In this document: piece by piece, positions 1-8,500 of the stretch
How the letters are laid out: each line of letters begins with the position of its first letter
Numbering within the stretch: position 1 is the stretch's first letter
NCBI RefSeq assembly: GCF_000022025.1
Contig: NC_011886.1
Coordinates: 3,885,209-3,949,208 of the forward strand
Source: Pseudarthrobacter chlorophenolicus A6
GTDB taxonomy: Bacteria > Actinomycetota > Actinomycetes > Actinomycetales > Micrococcaceae
DNA: 64,000 nt
Direction: 5' to 3'
Position numbers and translations under genes: made by a program
The notes under the pieces: generated by a model
Seen by the model: the letters and a program-made list of their open reading frames with translations, nothing else
What the model was told of the DNA's origin: nothing
Databases searched by the model: none

Positions 1-747
1 CTGGATGGGCGTGGCGCCGGTGACCTTGACCCGGCCGCTGGGCGTGGCCGTCCAGGCGCAGGCGCGGTCCTCGCCGCCGTCGCGGTCCCTGACCCACAGC
101 GACAGCGTCCCGTCGGACGGCAGGCTGCTGCCGTTCACCGCCAGTTCGGTCCCCCAGGTCTTCCGGGCCAGGTCGATGCTGAACTGCAGCCCGCCCCCGG
201 ACTGCACCGAGTAAGTGGCGTCCGGCTGCGGCGCCCGCACCAGCAGCGGCCCCACGGCCAGGCCCACCGCAAGGCAGGCAGCGGCGGCCGCCCCCGCGAG
301 CGCCGCCCACCGCCGCCGCAACGTCCGGCGCCGGCGCGCAAGTTCGTGCAACAGCGGCTGCGACGCGGCGTCCCGGTCCACGGCGGGGCCGGTGATGGCC
401 GTGGGCAGGGCGCCCGCCAGCTCCCCCGCAGGCCCGGGCTCAGTGGCACCGGACGGCGTGGCACCGGACTCCTTGGCACCGGACGGCGTGGCACCAAGCT
501 CGGCGGCATTTGATTCTGCGGCATTCGGCTCCGTGGCACCTGGAATCGTGGCACCCGGAACCGATGTGAGGGCCAGTGCGTCCGGCACGGGAAGCGCGTC
601 GAGCAGCGCAGGGAGTGTCTCCAGCCCGGCGAGTTCGTCCCGGCAGGCGCGGCACCGCCCAAGGTGGGCTTCGAACACCGCCCGCTCGCCGGCGTCGAGC
701 CCGCCCAACAGGTAGGCACCCAGCAGCTGGTGGGGGTCCGCGGTCAT
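1..747 (-). CDS. Anti-sigma factor, RskA/RslA type (partial, cut by window start)
   Basis: Membrane anti-sigma factor that would hold the neighbouring ECF sigma factor inactive. The N-terminus carries a zinc-binding anti-sigma motif HxxxCxxC (His28, Cys32, Cys35). A low-complexity linker of eight pentapeptides follows at about residues 62-103, then a basic stretch, one transmembrane helix near residues 143-165 and an outside domain resembling the RskA C-terminus. The ATG at 747 overlaps the sigma stop in an ATGA, so the two genes are translationally coupled. The reading frame is still open at base 1, so the C-terminus is missing. The partner sigma factor and SigL-like promoters suggest a SigL/RslA-type pair; that pairing is inferred. 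Confidence 0.85.
   Translation of the reverse strand, partial: MTADPHQLLGAYLLGGLDAGERAVFEAHLGRCRACRDELAGLETLPALLDALPVPDALALTSVPGATIPGATEPNAAESNAAELGATPSGAKESGATPSGATEPGPAGELAGALPTAITGPAVDRDAASQPLLHELARRRRTLRRRWAALAGAAAAACLAVGLAVGPLLVRAPQPDATYSVQSGGGLQFSIDLARKTWGTELAVNGSSLPSDGTLSLWVRDRDGGEDRACAWTATPSGRVKVTGATPIQ
445..564. repeat. Eight tandem 15-bp units inside the anti-sigma gene
   Basis: Eight consecutive 15-bp units, each beginning GGCA(C/T)(C/T) on the plus strand, run without a gap from 445 to 564. Units 1 and 3 are identical and the outer units have diverged. On the coding (minus) strand they encode eight pentapeptides ending mostly in Gly-Ala (for example TPSGA, KESGA, TIPGA). They form a flexible linker between the zinc-binding domain and the membrane helix. 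Unit number could vary between strains. Confidence 0.85.
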
Positions 748-1244
748 GGTTCCACCCCCATCTCATCCAGGATGGTCCGCAGGGCCCGCACGGCGTAGTA
801 GGCGCGGGACTTCACGGTGCCGGTGGGGATGTTGAGCTGGGCGGCGGCTTCGTTGACCGTGAAGCGGCGGTAGTGCAGGGCCACCAGGACGTCCCGGTGT
901 TCCTTGCTGAGTCGCAGGAGGGCCTCCTCGATCAGCACCCGGTTCAGCAGACCGTCCACGCGCTCCATGACCCCGGCCTGGCGGGCGGGCTCGCCCTCCA
1001 GCGTTTCGGCGGGGCGGCGCTGGGCGCGGCGGTAGTTGTCGATCATGATGTTCCTGGCCGTCCGGTAGAGGTAGCTGCGGATGCTGCCGTTGATGTCGGG
1101 CGCCTGCTGCCAGACCCGCAGCACGGTTTCCTGCACTACGTCCTCGGCCAGCTGCGGGTCCCGCGAGGCGCTGAGCACGAACCGGCGCAGCGCCGTGCCG
1201 TGTTCACGGTAGAGGGACTCCACCGCGTCCTCGTCGAGCGGCAT
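744..1244 (-). CDS. ECF RNA polymerase sigma factor (SigL/SigK-like)
   Basis: A 166-residue group 4 sigma factor. Region 2 includes the DVVQETVLRVWQ stretch and the RNIMIDNYRR helix that contacts the -10 element. Region 4 is a helix-turn-helix around LNIPTGTVKSRAYYAVRALR. The start at 1244 was chosen over the longer frame (1316) because AGGAGG lies just upstream of the ATG at 1244, and the longer version would run through the promoter. The stop overlaps the anti-sigma ATG (ATGA). A TGAACC-N16-CGTC element upstream suggests autoregulation. This matches the published mycobacterial SigL consensus, so a SigL-like role is likely, though orthology was not tested. Confidence 0.92.
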   Translation of the reverse strand: MPLDEDAVESLYREHGTALRRFVLSASRDPQLAEDVVQETVLRVWQQAPDINGSIRSYLYRTARNIMIDNYRRAQRRPAETLEGEPARQAGVMERVDGLLNRVLIEEALLRLSKEHRDVLVALHYRRFTVNEAAAQLNIPTGTVKSRAYYAVRALRTILDEMGVEP

Positions 1245-1285
1245 CCCGTCCTCCTGCCCGCGTTGATCCGCTGTTTGCCCATTCA

Positions 1286-1311
1286 GACGCCGTTTCCGGC
1301 CAAAAGGTTCA
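1286..1311 (-). promoter_or_regulatory. Candidate ECF (SigL-type) promoter of the sigma/anti-sigma operon
   Basis: Read on the minus strand: TGAACC at 1311-1306, a 16-nt spacer, then CGTC at 1289-1286. It points at the sigma gene starting at 1244. The same hexamer, spacer length and tetramer occur on the other strand at 1345-1370. The motif agrees with the TGAACC / CGT-type consensus known for mycobacterial SigL. Confidence 0.7.
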
Positions 1312-1344
1312 ACCACACCGGCCTACCCTGTTTGCCTGCCGCCT

Positions 1345-1370
1345 TGAACCATTCTTCACCCGGCGGCGTC
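1345..1370 (+). promoter_or_regulatory. Candidate ECF (SigL-type) promoter of the COG4315 lipoprotein gene
   Basis: TGAACC at 1345-1350, a 16-nt spacer and CGTC at 1367-1370, about 50 bases ahead of the ATG at 1423. It is identical in hexamer, spacing and tetramer to the divergent copy at 1286-1311. The lipoprotein is therefore a predicted direct target of the adjacent sigma factor. Confidence 0.7.
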
Positions 1371-1422
1371 ATACCGGTTAGCGTCCGGTGGTCCGATGCC
1401 GGGCACCAGCAAAGGAGCAACC

Positions 1423-1971
1423 ATGAAATCCCGTTTGGGTGCAGGTTTCGCCATTTTGGCCCTCACTGCTGCACTGGCCGCCTGCGGCGGAACCAGCGGA
1501 ACAACGCCGGCTTCCACCCCGGCCGGCACGGCCAGCGCCCCGGCGACGCCTGCTGAGTCCGCTTCGCCATCGGCCACCTCCACCGGCACTCCAAGTGCCG
1601 CCGTCGACCTTAAGACAGCGTCCTCCAGTGCGGGCACCATCGTGGTGGACGCCAAGGGCATGAGCGTCTATTTCTTCACGAAGGACACCAAGGACTCAGG
1701 GACCAGTGCATGCGCTGATGCCTGCCTGAAGGCGTGGCCGCCGCTGACCACCACATCCACCACGCCGTCGGCGGACGGCGTGACCGGGAAGCTGGGCACC
1801 ATCACCACAGCGGACGGCAAGCAGCAGGTAACGCTTGAGGGAATGCCGTTGTACTACTTCGCCAAGGACACCAAACCCGGCGATGTCCTGGGCCAGGGCG
1901 TCAACAACGTCTGGTACCTGGCGGACCCGTCCGGCAGCATGATCCAGGCGGCCAGCGGCGCCGCCTATTAG
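1423..1971 (+). CDS. Secreted lipoprotein with COG4315 / Lipoprotein_15 repeats
   Basis: A 182-residue lipoprotein. The signal peptide ends in a lipobox (LAAC, Cys about residue 20) and is followed by a Ser/Thr/Ala/Pro linker. Two copies of the family repeat follow: GMSVYFFTKDTKDSG and GMPLYYFAKDTKPGD, each ahead of a conserved Trp. The start at 1423 has AAGGAG upstream and leaves a proper signal peptide. The biochemical role of this family is not established. It lies divergent from an ECF sigma gene and carries that sigma factor's candidate promoter, so it probably belongs to an envelope-stress or redox regulon. Confidence 0.88.
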   Translation: MKSRLGAGFAILALTAALAACGGTSGTTPASTPAGTASAPATPAESASPSATSTGTPSAAVDLKTASSSAGTIVVDAKGMSVYFFTKDTKDSGTSACADACLKAWPPLTTTSTTPSADGVTGKLGTITTADGKQQVTLEGMPLYYFAKDTKPGDVLGQGVNNVWYLADPSGSMIQAASGAAY

Positions 1972-2037
1972 CGGCGGGCCGATCAGCCTTTGGTTCGGCG
2001 GGCACAGGCCTCCGGCATGGAGACGGGCTGCAGGCGC

Positions 2038-2841
2038 CTATTGATGGGGGGCTGCAGGAAGAGTAGTAGGCAGCGGAAGCTGCGGCACTTCCGGCAGTGG
2101 CACCTGCGGCCGCTGGGGCAGCCTGTCCGTGACCTCCGTGGGAACGGCCGTGGGCAACGATCCGGGCGCGGGCACGCCCGCAGGCCTGTCCGGTGTCACG
2201 GCCGGGGACTGGACGCCTTCCGGAACAGCGGGAGCGTCCGACGCCGGCGCCCCGGCAGGTGCCTCAACCGGCGCAGGTGCCGTGGGCACCGCGGCCGGGC
2301 TCACCGGTGCGGCCGGCGCAGGTACAGCCGGGTCCGCAGGTTGCGCCGACGGCAGGGGTGCCTGCCGTTGTCCGGTGGGCCCGGATCCCGTCACGAAGGA
2401 GGTCACGGCGTGGTTGAGCTGGGTGAACGAATCGCGGATGCCCTGATCGGACGCGGCAGCAACAGCGCCGCCGGCGGTCAGGGTGACGCCCAGGGTCAGT
2501 GCAGTAAGGGCGGCCCGGCGCTTCGCCCGGCGCCGCGCGGCAAGCTCGTCGCCGTTTGAGCCGGGTGAGTCGCTTGCGCCGGTTGCGCCATGCGGGTCAT
2601 CGGCCACGGTGTGGGAATCCACCGCGGCGGGGTCAGCCGGGGCCGCAGTGGCTTCGGCGGAACCGGCGGCCTGGGCACGCTCGAGCAGCGCCGCGACGGC
2701 GGCCGAGGGCTCGGGAACGTCGGCGCCAAGGGCGCGGAGCTGCAGAAGGGCGGGGCGGAGCTGGCCGTCGTCGTCCAGGTCTGCCTCGAGCAGCAGCTGG
2801 TCAACGAATCCTTCACTGCGGGATCCTGCGGTGTCACTCAT
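2038..2841 (-). CDS. One-pass membrane protein with Pro/Ala-rich outside tail, sigma-linked (putative anti-sigma)
   Basis: A 267-residue protein starting MSDTAGSRSEGF. About 110 residues of acidic, Ala-rich cytoplasmic sequence precede an RRRAKRR basic cluster and one membrane helix (roughly residues 115-140). The tail is long and dominated by Pro, Ala and Val (PLPEVPQLPLPTTLP at the end). The ATG at 2841 lies inside the 3' end of the upstream sigma gene (8-bp overlap), which is typical of sigma/anti-sigma pairs. No zinc-binding anti-sigma motif is visible, so the anti-sigma role rests on topology and coupling. A Pro-rich tail of this kind could span the cell wall. Confidence 0.7.
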   Translation of the reverse strand: MSDTAGSRSEGFVDQLLLEADLDDDGQLRPALLQLRALGADVPEPSAAVAALLERAQAAGSAEATAAPADPAAVDSHTVADDPHGATGASDSPGSNGDELAARRRAKRRAALTALTLGVTLTAGGAVAAASDQGIRDSFTQLNHAVTSFVTGSGPTGQRQAPLPSAQPADPAVPAPAAPVSPAAVPTAPAPVEAPAGAPASDAPAVPEGVQSPAVTPDRPAGVPAPGSLPTAVPTEVTDRLPQRPQVPLPEVPQLPLPTTLPAAPHQ

Positions 2842-3412
2842 GATTCGCCTGGTTTCTTTTGAGCGTCTGTGCCTTGAGGTTTTGGAGGGCCCTGCGCTGG
2901 AGCTGCTTGATGGCGCCGGTGCTTTTGCCCATGATGGCGGCCACCTGTTCGATGGACAGGTCCGCCACGATGCGGAGGGCCAGGACTTCCTGGTGTTCGC
3001 CGGCCAGCCCGTCGAGCATGGCGGCCGCCCCTCCTGTGAGTTCCACCGCGTGCTCCTCCGCGGACGGAGAAGTCCGGGCGTCGTCATGGGGATCGTAGGG
3101 CGTCAGCTGCGGCCTGCGCTCCAGCCGGCGGTAGTGGTCCACCATGCGGGCGTGCGCGATGGAGAAGATCAATGACTTTGCGCCCTGCAGGCCGCCCGTG
3201 AGGCTTTCGATCCTGGGGTAGAAAGCCAGGAAGACGTCCTGGGTCACACCTTCAGGGTCATCCACGCCGCGCGCTTTGAGGTAGCCCTGGACCGGGCCGG
3301 CGAAGGACCGGTAGGCAGCAGCAAACAACACAGCGGGATCTGCTCCGGCTGTGTTCTCGAATTCTTCGGTTTCTGCTTGGGCCAACGTGTCCAGCACCAG
3401 CGGCTCCTCCAT
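2834..3412 (-). CDS. ECF RNA polymerase sigma factor (second locus)
   Basis: A 192-residue sigma-70 family protein. Region 2 is at about residues 45-105 (QDVFLAFYPRI, HARMVDHYRRLERR) and region 4 at about 135-180 (LRIVADLSIEQVAAIMGKS, then GAIKQLQRRALQNLK). The first 30 residues are an acidic extension and the start has only a weak ribosome-binding site, so the true start could be internal. It overlaps the putative anti-sigma gene and sits downstream of a strong hairpin, so it probably has its own promoter. It is distinct in sequence from the sigma factor at 744-1244. Confidence 0.88.
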   Translation of the reverse strand: MEEPLVLDTLAQAETEEFENTAGADPAVLFAAAYRSFAGPVQGYLKARGVDDPEGVTQDVFLAFYPRIESLTGGLQGAKSLIFSIAHARMVDHYRRLERRPQLTPYDPHDDARTSPSAEEHAVELTGGAAAMLDGLAGEHQEVLALRIVADLSIEQVAAIMGKSTGAIKQLQRRALQNLKAQTLKRNQANHE

Positions 3413-3495
3413 TCCGGGACGCGGCGTGCGCGCGCCTTTCCCGGTTTGTTCTGCAGGCTGCCGGCGCGTTGGGCCGGCTGCGGCTTACCAGCCGC

Positions 3496-3542
3496 GGTGG
3501 ACTGCGGGGACCGGCGGCAAAGGCCGGTTCCCGCAGTCCACC
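3496..3542. terminator. Rho-independent terminator hairpin
   Basis: Arms at 3496-3514 and 3524-3542 form a 19-bp stem with a single G-T type mismatch and a 9-nt loop. It lies between the secreted Ala-rich gene (ending at 3557, minus strand) and the sigma gene (starting at 3412, minus strand). It should end transcription of the former and separate the two genes. Confidence 0.75.
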
Positions 3543-3556
3543 CTAGCCAACTGGTG

Positions 3557-4288
3557 CTAGCGGGCGGAAACGGAAGGTACGTCTACGCTGTTGCCCGGAA
3601 CGGCGGGAACTGCGGGCACAGCGGGAACCTTGGGGGCGTCGTCAACGCCGGGGACGGCGGGAACGGCAGGAACGGCAGGCAGGGTGGGGACGGCCGGGAG
3701 TTCCGGGCGGTGGGCGTCGACGGCGGCGGAACCGTTGGCGGATGCGGCAGCCTTTGCTGCGGCATCGGCGTCGGCCGCGACGTCGGCGCAGTAGCTGTCG
3801 ATGTTGGCTTCGCCTTCGGCGGCGAGCTTCAGCGAGGAGAAGCCCTCGGAGGCAGAGTTCAGGCCACCGTGGGTGAAGGCGGTGCACAGGCCGATTGCTG
3901 CAGCACCTGCGGCGTCCACTGCCGAGTTGGCGGCGGCGGAAGCCGAGCCCTTGGCAGCAACGCCGTCTTCGTCGGCCTTGGCGTCGGCGTCGGCGGAAGC
4001 AGTGGCGTCTGCGGAGGCGGTGGCCTTCGCCGTGGACTCAGCGGCAGCCTTGACGTCTTCAGCCTCAGCGTCCGCTGTGGCGCCGGCGGCCCCTTCAAGG
4101 GCCTCGGAAGCGGCGTTGGCGGCCAGCTTCGGGGCCGGAGCGCCGAAGATTTCGTGGGCGGTCTGCTGGGCTTCGGTGGGGAGGACGCCGGAAACGGCGG
4201 CTGCGCCGGTTCCACCTACGGCCAGGGTGCCCGCTGCCAGGACTCCGGCGGCGACTTTACTGCTGGCGAGAACGGTGAACAAAGACAT
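3557..4288 (-). CDS. Secreted Ala-rich protein with PAVP repeats
   Basis: A 243-residue protein with a hydrophobic export segment near the start (about residues 10-35). A conserved-looking segment follows (GVLPTEAQQTAHEIFGAP), then a long Ala/Asp/Glu-rich middle that may be helical or coiled. Two cysteines (in LCTAF and SYCAD) could pair. The tail is built of PAVP-type repeats, visible in the DNA as repeats between about 3590 and 3700. The start at 4288 was preferred over 4300 because TGGAG sits upstream of it. No enzymatic motif is seen. Position next to an ECF sigma pair suggests a stress-induced envelope protein. Confidence 0.72.
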   Translation of the reverse strand: MSLFTVLASSKVAAGVLAAGTLAVGGTGAAAVSGVLPTEAQQTAHEIFGAPAPKLAANAASEALEGAAGATADAEAEDVKAAAESTAKATASADATASADADAKADEDGVAAKGSASAAANSAVDAAGAAAIGLCTAFTHGGLNSASEGFSSLKLAAEGEANIDSYCADVAADADAAAKAAASANGSAAVDAHRPELPAVPTLPAVPAVPAVPGVDDAPKVPAVPAVPAVPGNSVDVPSVSAR

Positions 4289-4345
4289 AAAACACTCCAA
4301 ACCTTGGCGACTTTCGGGTCGGGGCCGGTGGGCCCATCACCTCCT

Positions 4346-4373
4346 ACATCGCCGGGCGGTCCGGAAAGGTTAC
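4346..4373 (-). promoter_or_regulatory. Candidate ECF-type promoter of the PAVP-repeat protein
   Basis: Read on the minus strand: GTAACC at 4373-4368, a 16-nt spacer, then CGATGT at 4351-4346. This is a plausible ECF -35/-10 pair about 60 bases ahead of the start at 4288. It would tie the gene to the sigma factor at 2834-3412. No matching second copy was found, so this is tentative. Confidence 0.35.
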
Positions 4374-4443
4374 GGGTGCTGTGAAACTTTTTCCGGAGTC
4401 CCCGGTTTCCGGAGTGCCGGCGGGCCGCGTCCTTGGCGGGAAA

Positions 4444-4481
4444 GGCCCGCATCCGCTGTTGCGCTGCAGCGGATGCGGGCC
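4444..4481. terminator. Terminator hairpin after the DUF4375-like gene
   Basis: A perfect 15-bp stem (4444-4458 with 4467-4481) and an 8-nt loop lie about 30 bases beyond the stop of the minus-strand gene at 4510-5361. The hairpin is GC-rich, as is usual for actinobacterial terminators. Confidence 0.7.
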
Positions 4482-4509
4482 AGGCGGGCGAAGGGCCCGG
4501 GTTAGGTGG

Positions 4510-5361
4510 CTAGGCTTCGACCAGCCCGGCGTCAGCCTCTTCGAACTCCACGGCCGCCACGATCTCCTGGGTTTCGGGATTGATCATGAAGGCTTCGTCG
4601 TCCTCCTCAACCATGAGGAAGTCGCCATGGTCGGTACTGAAGTACCACGCGAGGGTCTTTTCGCCGTCGTGCATGTAGTTGGGGTCGCCCATGGTGATCC
4701 TGGCCAGCTCGTAGCCGGCAATACTGCACAGTTCACGGATGATGATTTCGAAATCGGGTGCGTCCTCCAGCGCTTCCTCGGCCGCCCTGGCCTGGCGCTC
4801 CGGGAGGTCCGGGATCTGGGCGGCGAGCTGCTGGATGTAGGGGCCCACCTCTTCGTCGTCGAGGACCAGCAGGTCCGCCTGGCCGCGCAGCCACGCCGCG
4901 TTAAGGGCGGTGATGTTCTCCCGCTCCAGCAGTTCCTCGAACTCGCCGTCCAGCTCCTCCATGGCCACGACCCTGGCCGGCACCTCGTCGTCGTCATCCA
5001 GCGGCCCGTCCAGGTAGTGCTCCGCGTCCTCTTCGGACAGGTTCCCGTAGGCATCCACTGCGCGGTTGAACAGGTCCAGGTGCGCCGCGGCGCCCATGCC
5101 GGCCATGCCCTCCCGGATGAGGGTGTCCGTCTCGTTGCGGTCAACGGACATGAAGGCGTACTGGGCGAAGCCGCCCTCCAGCGCCTGGGTGAGGTAAAAA
5201 TCCACGTAGTAGCTGCGGACTGCAACGGGCGACATTTCATCGGTGGCCAGGAGCGCCGTGTGCATGGCATCCACCACGCTGACGTTGGCCGCCACGGCTT
5301 CCTCATCGGTTGCTTCTATGCTGCTGCTGGTCAGGACGACGGGCTGCTGGGTGGTGATCAT
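4510..5361 (-). CDS. DMP19/DUF4375-like protein
   Basis: A 283-residue acidic, cytoplasmic-looking protein. The segment YYVDFYLTQALEGGFAQY followed by a hydrophobic helix near residues 50-105 resembles DUF4375 (DMP19-related), whose members are thought to mimic DNA or bind histone-like proteins. The Asp/Glu-rich stretch around DGPLDDDDEVP fits the very acidic character. The C-terminal third (MGDPNYMHDGEKTLAWYFS onward) looks like a separate small domain. The start at 5361 has GAGG at proper spacing; a longer GTG start at 5373 is possible. It is divergent from the helicase gene and its function is unknown. Confidence 0.65.
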   Translation of the reverse strand: MITTQQPVVLTSSSIEATDEEAVAANVSVVDAMHTALLATDEMSPVAVRSYYVDFYLTQALEGGFAQYAFMSVDRNETDTLIREGMAGMGAAAHLDLFNRAVDAYGNLSEEDAEHYLDGPLDDDDEVPARVVAMEELDGEFEELLERENITALNAAWLRGQADLLVLDDEEVGPYIQQLAAQIPDLPERQARAAEEALEDAPDFEIIIRELCSIAGYELARITMGDPNYMHDGEKTLAWYFSTDHGDFLMVEEDDEAFMINPETQEIVAAVEFEEADAGLVEA

Positions 5362-5578
5362 GGAATCCCTCACTGCTGGCTGGTGCTGCGGACATTTTTC
5401 ACGCTACGTCCGCAAAACTGCCGCGCCGTTGAGGGAGACGTGAACGTCAGGCGAAGTTTTCATGGGAGGCAGGTGCCGGGGGCCGCGGCACGGCCGGGCT
5501 GCCGGGCGAACTAAGATGGATCAGATAACCACCCGACGGACCCGGCCCTTCCGTGGGCTGCTGAAAGTAGCGCGCACC

Positions 5579-8500
5579 ATGCCATCCCAACCGGACGAGA
5601 GTGCGGCACTGGCAATACAGACTCCCGCCATCAACGACCGCTCGCTCGCGGCCGGCCTTGCCTATGCCATGGGCAGCCGGGTCACCGGGATATCGTTCGA
5701 CGCCGGCACCGGGCTCATGCTGGGCAAGGTCAGGGGAAGCGCGGACACACCGTATTCCACCACCGCCAAGCTGGTCCGCAAGGGCGGCGGGTGGAGCTGC
5801 ACGGTGGGGGTGTGCAGCTGCCCGGTGCGGAAAGACTGCAAGCACGTTGCCGCCCTGCTGTTCGCGGCTGAGGACAACCCGGCCACACGGGTCCAGCTGC
5901 TGGCCTCCTCAACGTCCACGCAGGTCTCGCACCAGCCCGGCGGGGCCGTCCTGTCCGACTGGGAGCAGGCCCTCAACCCGCTGATCGCCAAACCGGGATC
6001 GGCTCCTGCCGGCAGCGGGGTGCCGCTGGCGCTGCAGTTCGAGATCGAAGAACCCGCCCCGCACTTCTCATACACCGGCCGGCGTGACCCGGTGCGCAGC
6101 GTCCGGCAGCTCAAGGCCCGGCCCGTGATCATGGGCGCCAAAGGCAAGTGGATCCGCGGCGACGTCTCCTGGAACACCCTGAACTACCTGAACTTCCGGC
6201 GGGAATCGAACCAGGAACACGTGGAGTGGCTGCAGGAATTCCTGGCATCCCATTCGGCGGCGGCCAGCCGGATGCACAACGCCTCCGGGCTGTGGCTTGG
6301 GCTGAACTCCTACTCGGGGAAGAACCTGTGGAGCCTGCTGGCCGACGCCCGGAAGATCGGCCTGGCCCTGGTGAACTCGCGCGGCGCGGAACCCGTGCGG
6401 CTCGCCGAGTCTCCTGCCGCCGTCGCGCTTTCCCTCAGCCGGTACGGCACCCCGCTCGCGGGACCGGAACAGCCGGAACCCGCCGCCCCGGGCAGCGGCA
6501 CGTCCGACGGCGGCCTGGAGTTGTCGCCCACCATCACCGTTGAGGGCGAAGAGATCGATCCGGCGGCCGCCGGGACCATCGGCCGGCCCGCGCACGGGCT
6601 CTTCTTCACCACCGGGGAGGCGTCGCTGCCGGGCGTGCCCGATCCGGACGGTGTCCTTACCCTGGCGCCCCTGGAAAGCGGCCTGAGCGAGGAGTTGCTG
6701 GCGTTCGTCACCGCGGGCAGCACGCTGCATATCCCGGCCAGGGATGAATCCAGGTTCCTCACCGGCTTCTACCCCAAGCTGAAGCAGACCGCGCGGGTCA
6801 CGGCCCGGGACGAATCCGTGGAGCTGCCCACGCTGGCCGTCCCCACATTGTCGCTGCTGGCGAACTACGGCAACGACCACCGGGTCCGGCTGCACTGGGA
6901 ATGGCACTACAAGAGCGGCAACCACGTGACGGCCCAGCCGCTGTGGCGCCACCCGGGCGACCAGGGCTACCGGGACGACACCGCGGAGTCCCGCATTTTG
7001 GAAGGCATCGGGCAGCCGTGGGATGTTGTGGCCGCCCTGGGCGAGTCCTCCACCGGCGGCTGGGGCACGCCCCGGCTGGCTGCCTCCGCCGAGCTTAAGG
7101 GACTGGACACCCTCGCCTTCACCGAGGAGGTGCTGCCGCGGCTGCGTGAAGCACGGGACGTGGACGTGGAGACAGCCGGCGACATTGCGGACTACCGCGA
7201 AGCCGAGGAAGCGCCGGTGGTGTCCATCTCCACCAAGGCCACCGAGCAGCGGGACTGGTTCGACCTGGGCATCCAGATTTCGCTGGAAGGCCAGCCGGTG
7301 TCCTTCGCCGCCGTGTTCTCCGCCCTCGCGTCCGGGCAGACCAAGATGCTGCTGCCCAGCGGCGCGTACTTCTCCCTGGACCTGCCGGAACTGCACCAGT
7401 TGCGCGCCCTCATCGAAGAGGCCCGTTCACTGCAGGACAACAAGGACGCACCGCTGCAGATCAGCCGGTTCCAGGCCGGCCTCTGGGACGAACTGGCGCA
7501 GCTGGGGATTGTGGACCAGCAGGCGGCCACCTGGCGCTCCGCGGTGGGCGGCCTCCTCGAGGGCGGCATGGACGGGCTGCCGCTGCCCGCTTCCCTGAAC
7601 GCCGAGCTGCGCCCGTACCAGCTCGAAGGGTTCAACTGGCTCAGCTTCCTGTACAAGCACAGCCTGGGCGGAGTCCTGGCGGATGACATGGGCCTGGGCA
7701 AGACCGTGCAGGCGCTCGCCCTGATGTGCGCGGCGAAGGAACTCGCCGTCGAGGCTGCTGCGTCACTGGAAGCCGCCGACGACGGTGCTGCCGCTGCCCC
7801 GGGCACCCGGCCCGCCGCCGTCGCGCCCTTCCTGGTGGTGGCGCCCACCAGCGTGGTGGGCAACTGGGCGCTCGAAGCCGCGCGCTTCGCCCCTGGCCTC
7901 ACCGTCCGCACCGTGGGCGAAACCTTTGCCAAGAGCGGGCAGGACGTGGCGGATTCCCTGGGCGGGGCCGACGTCGTCATCACCTCCTACGCGCTGTTCC
8001 GGATCGACTACGAGTCGTATGCCTCCCGCGAGTGGTCCGGACTGGTGCTGGACGAAGCCCAGTTCGTGAAGAACCACCAGTCCAAGGCCTACCAGTGCGC
8101 CCGGAAGCTCCCGGCGGCGTTCAAGCTGGCCATCACGGGCACCCCGCTGGAGAACAACCTGATGGAGTTCTGGGCGCTGACCTCCATCGTGGCGCCGGGC
8201 CTGTTCTCCAGCCCCAAGCGCTTCGCGGAGTACTACCAGAAGCCTGTGGAAAAGAACGGCGACAAGGGCCAGCTGGAGAAGCTCCGCCGCCGGGTCCGGC
8301 CGCTGATGATGCGCCGCACCAAGGACCAGGTGATCAAGGACCTGCCGCCCAAGCAGGAGCAGATCCTGGAAGTGGTGCTGAACCCGCGGCACCAGAAGGT
8401 GTACCAGACGCACCTGCAGCGGGAGCGGCAGAAGATCCTGGGGCTGATCGAGGATGTGAACAAGAACCGGTTCACCATCTTCCAGTCGCTGACGCTGCTG

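Noticed and set aside
3590..3700. CRISPR-like repeats
   Set aside because: The repetition is short, in frame and encodes the PAVP tail of a protein; no spacer structure and no cas genes.
4381..5514. A 377-codon plus-strand frame
   Set aside because: Antisense to the DUF4375-like gene and running through its terminator hairpin.
6068..7396. A 442-codon minus-strand frame (and a similar one at 7763-9100)
   Set aside because: Both lie antisense to the SWIM-SNF2 helicase and show no recognisable motif.
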